64,000 nt of DNA from Hydractinia symbiolongicarpus (Eukaryota; Cnidaria; Hydrozoa; Anthoathecata; Hydractiniidae): positions 15,362,851-15,426,850 of the forward strand of contig NC_079877.1 in the NCBI RefSeq assembly GCF_029227915.1, in the 5' to 3' direction. A program made the translations under genes and the position numbers. The notes under the pieces were generated by a model. It saw nothing but the letters and a program-made list of their open reading frames with translations. It ran no database searches and was not told the origin of the DNA. Shown here one piece after another: positions 56,945 to 64,000 of the stretch. How positions within the stretch are numbered: position 1 is the stretch's first letter; every line of letters starts with the position of its first letter.

Positions 56945-57232
56945 ATGTTCAAATTCGGTAACGAGACTGTTAAATCAAGGGAATTTTATGCCAAAGCAAA
57001 ACCATTAAATATCGAAGAAGTAAACGTTGAGAATATCATGCTAAACGATCCTATTCCAGCAAACAAGGCCAAAGATGAAGGTTTCGTGATTGCCTACAAA
57101 AATAGCTACAAACTAGCTCCTTTACTGATCAAGACACCTAAAAAATCTATTCCAATGATGCCTCGCGTTACTCGGAGGGTTCCGCTCTCACCATGTCATT
57201 TGATCTTACCTACCACCCCTAAAGAACCATAA
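56945..57232 (+). CDS. P4 small protein of unknown function
   Basis: An open 95-codon frame. The first ~75 residues have coding character (NIEEVNVENIMLNDPI, GFVIAYKNSYKLAPLLIKTP); the N-E-E-V-N-V-x-x-I, Y-K and L-x-P-L-x-I pattern recalls a small protein repeatedly seen near virus-like genes in cnidarians, a recollection I cannot test here. The last ~20 residues may be a frameshift product. It is co-directional with the next small gene. Confidence 0.45.
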   Translation: MFKFGNETVKSREFYAKAKPLNIEEVNVENIMLNDPIPANKAKDEGFVIAYKNSYKLAPLLIKTPKKSIPMMPRVTRRVPLSPCHLILPTTPKEP

Positions 57233-57271
57233 CTACTCTACTCTACACTAAAGGTCCATAACTACTCAACT

Positions 57272-57469
57272 ATGAATAGACGTCCTCTTCTGGAAGCGAT
57301 TCGCAAGGTCAAGTACAAGTCCGTTTCGACACAAACAGACGGTTTTTATTGCGAACATTGCATCAGGCTCGCTTGGCAGAAAAATCTCGAAGAACACTCG
57401 AGACAGCTCTTCGAAAAGCAGCGACGTGTTGTACATGACTGTGGTCTTATCATTGATCGAGATACTTGA
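57272..57469 (+). CDS. P4 small protein with Cys pair
   Basis: An open 65-codon frame from ATG 57,272, with FYCEHC near residue 25 and a charged helical C-terminal half (EEHSRQLFEKQRRV). No family recognised. It ends 37 bp before the converging minus-strand gene. Confidence 0.4.
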   Translation: MNRRPLLEAIRKVKYKSVSTQTDGFYCEHCIRLAWQKNLEEHSRQLFEKQRRVVHDCGLIIDRDT

Positions 57470-57506
57470 GAAGTACTCGGAATCGTCTAATGTGTTGAAC
57501 AACACC

Positions 57507-58181
57507 CTAGATTATGAATAAGCTGGTGGCTCCTCTAAGTACCGCTGGGATACTGCCAAAATTGAAGTTTTTAAGTAGTCCATCCCTAACCTGCTCACGC
57601 CCTTTTGCGACAATCTGCGCACGTTCCCGTTCGTTGATAGAATCCACGATTTTACGTGTTCGTTGTCGGGCTTGGTCCTTCAGCACCATGTACTTTTGTT
57701 TTTCCTGCAAGAGTAGGCTGAACTCGTAGTCGCTAATCACACCATTCTTCACAGCTCTGCTGATCAAGTCAACGATAGAGTTGAGCTTGGTCTCTGCCAG
57801 TAGTCTTATCCCTCCGTGCTTTTTGCTCTTAACACCTAGCCTTTTTCCGGCGTTCCGGAGATCCGCTTGGCCTAGACCTACTGCGATAGTGGTCCCACCC
57901 ATGGCTATGCAGAGGGAATATCTCAACTCTGATGCCAACGCCTCTATGCCAACACTTGAGGTAATAATACTGATGCTTAACAAGCCGTGGTCGCGGAACC
58001 TCATATACGTACCAGGCATCTTGAACTTTTTACCGAGCTTGTCACGCTCTTTAATCTCGGCTTGCAAGTATTGTTACACCTCTTCAATTTTCTTCAGTCT
58101 ATAGACTTGTGAAGTATCCTCCTGCGTGTCTTCCGCAGGTGCAGAAGGTAAAGGTGGGTAAAGCTTAGCAATATCTGTCAT
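57507..58181 (-). pseudogene. P4 membrane/coiled protein, one in-frame stop
   Basis: The start at ATG 58,181 gives MTDIAKLYPPLPSAPAEDTQ, with a TAA near 58,075 the only break; an internal Met resumes the frame. Then come a basic region, two hydrophobic segments (LLSISIITSSVGIEALA; LCIAMGGTTIAVGLG), and a helical part ETKLNSIVDLISRAVKNGVI and SDYEFSLLLQEKQKYM. The KLN-x-I-x-D-(L/I)-(I/V)-S-x-A ... I-S-D-x-E-F block is one I associate with Polinton-like loci in cnidarians. Its ATG follows the stop of the upstream gene with no gap. The function is unknown, perhaps structural. Confidence 0.6.
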
Positions 58182-58875
58182 TTATTCTATGAGCAAGTGC
58201 ATGGTAATTCCTACGAACAAAATGTTCTTATCGTGGTGATACTCGTCTAACTCCAGCTTGTCTGTTGAACATTTAAGGGGAAAGTAAACAGGATTATCGA
58301 AACTCCATGTCACCATACCCCCCTCATGCGTTTAGCTCCTTGGTAGGAAGCATAGCTAGTATCTTGGATTTTTTTCCGGTAAGCAGGCAGTCATCCTCAT
58401 CGAGTTGGTGACAAGTGAGTTTCAACCGCTGGTAAACATCAGTCTTGTAGAAGCTGTCATAGTCGCCCTTGGTAAACATTAGCTTGGTATCAAAGTTATA
58501 TCCAATCAGGTCCTGCAGTGATTGATAGACTATCGCAACGTACCCCTTACTAATCCTAAGCCTGCCCATTCCATTCTTTAGTACAAAGCGCTTGATCTTG
58601 CCCCCTGCTTGATTGTTGACTATGGTCGCGAGATCCTCGATCCTATACAGACACTTTTCGTTCAACATGAGGGCTTCAAAATCCCCGACATTAAAGTTAC
58701 CGTTATCGGTCGACTTGGGCCCTGCTTTATAAAGGTTGAGTTCGTTCTTTTTTTTGAAGAGGTCCAGCCACGTAGGTTGAACACATATCGACTTCAGAGC
58801 GATCCTCCTGTCCTGCCTTAGGTAGTTCTCGAATATCGCAGATTTCCCGACATCTGTTATATACAGTGGCTTCAT
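58182..58875 (-). pseudogene. P4 putative minor capsid (penton-like) protein, one frame break near the end
   Basis: 183 codons open from ATG 58,875 (MKPLYITDVGKSAIFENYLR), ending at TGA 58,324; the sequence then continues past a one-codon break with VTWSFDNPVYFPLKCSTDKL and ILFVGITMHLLIE to TAA 58,182. The total is ~230 residues. Beta-rich predicted character and location among capsid-type genes fit the single jelly-roll penton/minor capsid protein of Polintons, but no diagnostic motif is seen, so this is inference from size and neighbourhood. It is divergent from the gene at 58,891, only 15 bp between start codons. Confidence 0.5.
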
Positions 58876-58890
58876 GTTTCTTTAAAAAAA

Positions 58891-59680
58891 ATGAGCATTT
58901 ACTTGTATAACGTCCGATAGGTTCCGACGTCTCAACAACCCCTTCAACAACCAGAAGTTCGGGAAACTGGCTCGTGATTTTGGAGTAAGCGACAGCAAGC
59001 AAGAGTGGAGGAAGGAGACTCTCTTTAGTAGTTGGCAACTGCATCGCTCGGACTATCCTGGCTCGGGCTCTAGCAATCTTGACGAAGACTCTTGGTGCCG
59101 TTGAATCCTGGAAAAATTCCGGGGTCTCACTCGTATAGGTCTCGAGCGGTTATCCCAAAGCGTGCACTTCTTCTTACCTGATACTCAAGAGTCAAGCTAA
59201 GGCAAGATCTGGCATCCTCGGCAACCAAGGCAGCACTATCGATGCTTAACGCTTGTACTTGACGACATTTGAAGAGCTGATCATCAAACCAAGCGACACC
59301 GGTAAGGAGATCGGTGAGTTTTAAAATGTGCTAAAGTACACGTGGTCCAAGGTCAATTTCTTGGTGGCACATGGAGTCTACATCATCCCTAGCGATATGA
59401 GCCTTCACATAGGGAATGTCGTTAATTTCACGAACAAGAAGGACTATTTCAATATAGGTGTTAACCCGCAGATAAACACTGACAGATCGCCTAGCAGCAA
59501 CGCAGAACATAGTTCCGGCTCCGCACACCACATCATGCTTCGCGCCTTGCCTTTACCACTACAGAATCGCAGATTGCCTTGCTGCATCCCCCATCGAAAG
59601 CAGAGGTTCATGATGATACCAAGGCCATTGTAATAACGCTGGGGGTACTGTTCCTTCTCGTATACATATGGTTTAAATAA
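58891..59680 (+). pseudogene. P4 C-terminally anchored membrane protein (frameshifted)
   Basis: From ATG 58,891: RRLNNPFNNQKFGKLARDFG, SDSKQEWRKETLF and later KVNFLVAHGVYIIPSDMSL and IGNVVNFTNKKDYFNI in other frames. The end is a TM anchor AIVITLGVLFLLVYIWFK to TAA 59,680. About six stops or shifts. One C-terminal anchor and a long polar domain suggest a particle-surface or membrane protein; no family is recognised. Confidence 0.45.
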
Positions 59681-59737
59681 GGACTCAGTAGATTTTGGTG
59701 ATCATCTAGATGATTATCAGAACGTTCAGCACTTTAA

Positions 59738-60977
59738 TCAATTCTTTCTACCCTTACTGCTCCTGTTACCCACATACGCAAAAACAATACCCACAAGAGC
59801 AGCCATAGCCATGTACAAGTGCTTTGCCGCGAACTCGGAAACTCTCGCTGCTACTCTGAAAAAGAACGACACCACGCTTCCAATGATCCCTGGTAACGCA
59901 GCACCTGCTTTCCCTGCTAGATACTTCAAGAACTTTCCGAGTCTTTCAAGTTGTTTCTGTACAAAACTTTTGCCAGCACTGCCTCCAGTTGCAGCACCCG
60001 CTCCTGCACTTCCTCCCGTAACTGCCAGGACGATGGTAGAGACCGGTAGACCAACAGCGGAAATAACGCTGGCGATAGTCGAGCGTTGCTCCTTGAAGAG
60101 AATCTGGAGCTTTTCCAGAAGTGATGGGACGTCAACAGCGATCTTAATCAGCGTGTCTTTGATGTTCCTGAGCTGAGTATGGATATTGGAGGAAAGTTGG
60201 CCGTATTGCCCTCGTGCGGCTTCCTTGGAGTCCCTTTAGCTCTTCCTCCGCCTTCCCAAGATTGTTGTTCTCAATCTCTATCTGTTCCTCCGATAGTCCG
60301 GGCGTAGCTTTTTTGCTCTCAAGCTCCTTCACCTTGGCTTTCGCTTTGTCTATCTTACTATTGTAAAAGATCATCTTACCCTTCAAGTGTCTCAGGTTAC
60401 CACGCAAGGTTTAAATATCGCGATTAAGACCCCTTCTTTCGCGCTCTGTGATCTCATCCCCGCCAAAGAAAGTATCTTCTATCAGTTTATCTGTGTCATC
60501 GAGCACGTTCTCGAGCAGCGGCAACATGTCGATTTTATCAGGCTTTTTCTTGATCTGTTTAACTTTGTTAATGGTCCTCCCGGCCTCTGCCTTTTGCGGT
60601 GTAAAGTCAACAAACCCCAAGCGTGTCTCGCCTAGCTCTCCCAGTAAAGTTGGTTCCATAATCCTACGCAAGTCATTATCCTCAAGCAAAAGTCTTATTC
60701 GATTAAAGATACGATTCTCCTTTCTCAAGCTCTTGTAAACAATATGGCTTTCCTCTGCCTCAAAATCGTGATAATACCTCCCTGTGGGCTGTAGCTTCAG
60801 CTCCTCTGTAAGATCTTTGTAAAGATCGTTAAACCTTCGACTTATCCACCTCCCCTTGTGGTAATAGCGTGGTGTCTGTCTCAGTGTCTTCTGTCTCAGT
60901 GCTGGACCCTGGCAAGCCCCCTCCATACTCGGAACCCCGTGAATACTGATAGATCCCTCCGCAGACTGGGCCGTCAT
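59738..60977 (-). pseudogene. P4 large coiled-coil protein with hydrophobic C-terminal region (frameshifted)
   Basis: Starts at ATG 60,977. The first 188 codons are open (YYHDFEAEESHIVYKSLRKE, ENVLDDTDKLIEDTFFGGDE) to a TAA at 60,411. The frame then continues with LRGNLRHLKGKMIFYN, a clear coiled coil (AKAKVKELESKKATPG, NNLGKAEEELKGLQG), and after a shift a glycine/alanine-rich hydrophobic part (VSTIVLAVTGGSAGAGAATG, LAGKAGAALPGIIGSVVSFF, MAMAALVGIVFAYV) to 59,738. About 410 residues in all. The same architecture recurs in cnidarian virus-like loci as I recall it; the role is unknown, plausibly structural or membrane-interacting. Confidence 0.6.
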
Positions 60978-61071
60978 GTCTTCCGTCTGTTTAAACGAAG
61001 CCTCTTTATTGTCTCCTTTATATACTGGATCAATCGCGATTTATTCAACCCTCTAAAACCTACTAATAAAC

Positions 61072-62002
61072 ATGTACGGAATCAAGTTAGATCCTCAGAA
61101 GGAATTAAAAACGATGCTGGCTATGAAAGAGAAGAAGCAGCGTCTCAAAGTCTCCCATGTTCCTAGTAAGATTAATCAGAACGAGGATTTGTACGTCACC
61201 GTCTCCGACATGGGACAGAATGACGTAATTTCCCAGGCTCTCTAAAACTTCTTTTTTGGCCTGGAGCTTACTGGCACCAACAGCAAGCGCACCAACGTTA
61301 GCAACATCGGCAAAGCCTTGGTGCAGAACTTTCGGATTTCGTTAAACGGCCACGAAATGCAAGACACCAGCGACTACAACACCTTGGCAGTGTATAGGAA
61401 CCTGTGGATGCCAAAGTTTGATTGCGAGAACAACCTATTTCTAGAGGGCATCAATCCCAATGACGGCACCATCAGAGCCCTGCAAGTGAAGGCTAGCGAC
61501 CATGTAAATGATGAAGAAAAAGCAATTGTGGCGGTGTATGGGAACACCTTTTGCATCCCCCGAGCAAGATGTTTGAGTTGACACGAGACCTGCCATTCTA
61601 TCAAGCAGGGCTATATGACAGGTTGCAGTTGGTACTGCACTTTGCACAGCACAGCGAAGTGATTAAAGACTCTGGCACGGCATCCTCAGGGTCTACTGCA
61701 GCTAAACTAGCTGACGCTTCGCGTACAAAGTAACCAACATCGCCCTGGAAATTGATAAAGTGACAAACGAGGGTCTCGCGAGTGCTATGATGTCACGATA
61801 CTCGAGACTCGCGCTACCGTACGAACGGGTACTTCGCAGCAAGGTGGTCACGATAAAAAAGGCTGATACGAGGTACAACCTCCAGATCAATATTCCTGCC
61901 AAGTCTCTGAAGGGTGTCTTGCTACTCTTTGTAGATCCGGGGAAAGTCAAGGCCTACAGTGGAGTCAACGTACAGTTCTGCAACGCCAAGATCGAGAAAT
62001 GA
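61072..62002 (+). pseudogene. P4 major-capsid-like protein (lacks C-terminal half)
   Basis: From ATG 61,072 in one frame, with a TAA at 61,243-61,245: RLKVSHVPSKINQNEDLYVT, FFFGLELTGTNSKRTNVSNI, GKALVQNFRISLNG, YNTLAVYRNLWMPK, AVYGNTFCIP. After a shift come FELTRDLPFYQAGLYDRLQL, and after another, TNEGLASAMMSRYSRLALPY, LQINIPAKSLKGVLLLFVDP and a stop at 62,002. Blocks FYQAGL and PYERV correspond to P2 FYQSGL and LYDRV, which supports a Polinton double jelly-roll capsid relationship. The distal part seen in P2 (NCYI, NIIDGKFG) is missing here; it was deleted, or this is a shorter related protein. Confidence 0.6.
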
Positions 62003-62009
62003 TGACAAA

Positions 62010-62290
62010 GGCATGACAGAGCTATTGAACAACCTCAAGGAGCTCAAGCACAGTGGGTACGTGACAGACAGGCAAAGATCGACTTGTACAATCAACAGCT
62101 TAAAAGACAAGCTGGGGAAAGCTTGAAAAAGCTAGGTGAGGGTATGCGAGAGTACTATATCGCGACGATCGAAAAGTCTCCGAAACTCTTCGACTACTAT
62201 ATACCTTCCAAACAACAGCAAGACCGTGAGCTGATGTTCATCGTAGGGTCCCTGGCTCTATTAGGTTTTGCGGCGTACAAATATATGTAA
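62010..62290 (+). pseudogene. P4 small protein with C-terminal TM
   Basis: A frame with QGAQAQWVRDRQAKIDLYNQ, a helical middle (SLKKLGEGMREYYIATIEK) and a TM segment MFIVGSLALLGFAAYKY at the end, TAA at 62,288. The frame is open but its start is unclear; Met 62,084 is internal. It follows the capsid-like gene directly, as the small TM proteins of P2 and P3 follow gene X. Confidence 0.5.
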
Positions 62291-62320
62291 GGAAAGCAAC
62301 ATTTTCGATCTGTAATAAAC

Positions 62321-63040
62321 ATGTCGAAAGTAAAGCATATCGTTACGGCTGAAGAAGCTGAAAAGCTAAGTCAAATCTACTACTCTCCAGAACGTTTCTG
62401 GACAGGACAGAAAGCCATTAAACTGCCCGCTGAGCAGAGCAGTCTCTCTAAAAAAAGAGTTGCACACTGACTGACTCGTCAACTCTTATGACTTCGACAT
62501 ATCAAAGGCCCAAAGCGCATCGATTACCAACATTTCACAATCACAAAGCCCAACGAAATGCACCAATTGGAGTTGCTCTACATGCTCCACGACAAACTTT
62601 ATGGTAGCACCTACAAGTATATCCTCACGGGCATTGATGTGGCCTTAAGGTACAAAGTAGCAAGACCATTGATAACCAAAAAGGCCAGCGAAGTTGCTGC
62701 CATGCTTAAGGACATATACAGAGCAGAACCCCTTAAGTATCAAAAGATTTTCAGTTTGACAACGGCAGTGAGTTCAAGTCTAACGTGAGCAAGCTTCTAG
62801 AAAGTAAAGGTGTTGATATCAAGCGCGCAACTACCAAATACCACCAAACCTTCACGGCTTTTGTCAAGGCTTAGGTCAAGGTGCTCGAGGAGAGGCTCTT
62901 CAAACCTCAAGATGCTCAAGAGCTTGCCTCTGCCGAAGAGAGTACAACATGGGTCAAGCACTTGTACACTATTGTCAAAAACGGAGGAGTTGATGCTAGT
63001 ACCCGAGGGTGTTGAAGTACCTCCGGAGCATGTATAACAA
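62321..63040 (+). pseudogene. P4 retroviral-type integrase of Polinton (inactivated)
   Basis: From ATG 62,321: YYSPERFWTGQKAIKLPAEQ, then KRIDYQHF, KPNEMHQLELLYMLHDKL, YKYILTGIDVALRYKVARPL and TKKASEVAAMLKDIY. After a one-base shift near 62,750 come FQFDNGSEFKSNVSKLLESK and KYHQTFTAFVKA, a stop, VKVLEERLFKPQ and STTWVKHLYTIV. This is the c-integrase (rve fold) of Polintons in order. The D of the usual H-Q-x-D is Glu, the second Asp (DNG) is present, and the third catalytic Glu position in F-x-E-A is Lys. Three stops/shifts and two altered catalytic positions predict a dead enzyme. Role when intact: insertion of element DNA into the genome. Confidence 0.78.
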
Positions 63041-63115
63041 TGGTAAATTTGTTGTTTATGTGATAGTTAACATGAATGACAGGTTCACGTTAATACCTAC
63101 CCGACCGACATCTCT

Positions 63116-63669
63116 TTAATCATCATCCTCATCAACGGCGGAGTCATCATTCAATTGATGAAGGCGCGTATAATCATAAGGATGAAGGGTGTAGAATGAG
63201 TAGCCATAGACGATTCCCTTGATAACATTTGGCCCGCAATCAAGGTCGATGATGCAAACCAATGCTCTGTCCTCTATCTGAATGTTGAGTATGTTGCCAA
63301 TTTTCTTTAGGTCTGCCAAATCCGAGAGCTTTAATTCGGGATCCTTGATAACCTCGCAGCACAGCATACCATACTTGTTCGCGTCAGCGCAAACAATATA
63401 CAAACCCATGTGTTCAATATCATCCCTATCTTCCTCCTCATATGGAATTGTTGGCCACGGCTTTTCACTCGAGGCTACTCTGTCTAGAAGTTTGTCATCA
63501 TCCGGATATTCAAACCCCTTGTAGTATGGCTCATTTCTAAATCTAAAATTTTCCAGACACCACGAACAATAACTGGTAGTTGACTCCGCCTTGATGAAGC
63601 ATCGCAGCACAGGTACCCGAATATCGTAAAAGTTTTTTTAAGTTGTTGACTCTTTACATAGGCTTCCAT
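63116..63669 (-). pseudogene. P4 acidic protein of unknown function (one frameshift)
   Basis: Start at ATG 63,669 (MEAYVKSQQLKK). A run of T (A on the coding strand) near 63,633 shifts the frame, after which 164 codons are open to 63,116. It contains SYCSWCLENF (Cys pair), acidic stretches (EEEDRDDIEHMGLYIVCAD), a beta-rich middle (RALVCIIDLDCGPNVIKGIV) and an Asp/Glu-rich end. No family recognised. Confidence 0.5.
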
Positions 63670-63776
63670 CTTTTTTTTTGATATTTAACTACCCTTTAAC
63701 ATATGGTTGAAGTGGTCAAGCAGCGTCTATCAGGCGTGTTTTGTGGCTTTCATAACGCACAAAAACATGTGCGCGT

Positions 63777-64000
63777 TTACTTGATATCAATGTCGAACAG
63801 CTCTTCGAACAGCTTGAAGTGGCGTATGTGTCGTTTCACGTGTCCTTCTTCTGCGAATCTATTGAATGCGTGAATACTATTGGAGTTATCGATAACGACG
63901 ATCTCTTCAGAGATAGGGTATTGATCATTAAACCATCTTCATTTGGTTGGTAAAGCGCGTCTTTGTACGCGAGCGCAGTAATACGGAAGATGGTGAAACT
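63777..64000 (-). pseudogene. P4 partial gene at right window edge
   Basis: A minus-strand frame ending at TAA 63,777: IVVIDNSNSIHAFNRFAEEG and HVKRHIRHFKLFEELFDIDI. A frameshift near 63,935 joins it to further coding character up to the window edge. Unknown; incomplete. Confidence 0.35.

Overview
This is an AT-rich stretch of animal nuclear DNA that is almost entirely transposable-element and virus-like sequence, most of it decayed. A cnidarian, probably a hydrozoan, fits best. The Polinton/Maverick gene types, a Penelope-like retroelement with a hammerhead-ribozyme motif, a Ginger-type element and a cysteine-free Ig-like exon together resemble hydrozoan genomes. That assignment is inference; no marker gene fixes the species.

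Layout. (1) 2,985-18,405 is a compound Polinton block. P1 (+, 2,985-7,968) has a DUF4116-type leader, a protein-primed family B DNA polymerase, an HNH/zinc-finger protein and a small membrane protein called here gene X. P2 (very AT-rich) has a capsid protein, packaging ATPase, gene X and a membrane/coiled protein; part of it is present twice as a near-identical inverted repeat (7,991-9,535 and 10,349-11,800) around a Penelope-like GIY-YIG coding region. P3 (-, 18,405-12,987, richer in GC) has a different family B polymerase, gene X, a membrane protein, zinc/HNH proteins and a packaging ATPase. Gene X occurs in all three lineages although the two polymerases differ. (2) 20.5-34.2 kb holds two further Penelope-like 3' fragments and Helitron-type elements lying head to tail. 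One Helitron is split by a Ginger element (integrase, GPY/F, F-box-like segment, Ulp1-like protease), itself hit by a pogo/Tigger fragment. (3) 38,624-38,980 is a phase-1 Ig-like exon with splice sites, the only credible host coding exon. (4) 40.5-41.2 kb is a lone DUF4116-repeat gene. (5) 43-54.4 kb has two piggyBac-type TTAA MITEs, more head-to-tail Helitrons, a Ty3/Gypsy gag-protease remnant and a tRNA-like segment. (6) 55.9-64.0 kb is P4, a Polinton part with a Vsr-like nuclease, DUF4116 remnant, capsid-type proteins, coiled and membrane proteins and a retroviral-type integrase; it runs off the right edge.

Together the Polinton genes describe a virus-like element: replication (polymerase), integration (integrase), particle formation (capsid proteins) and genome packaging (ATPase). 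Nearly every copy has stops, frameshifts or lost catalytic residues, so the copies here look dead. Coordinates of broken genes mark the span over which coding similarity can be followed across frames.
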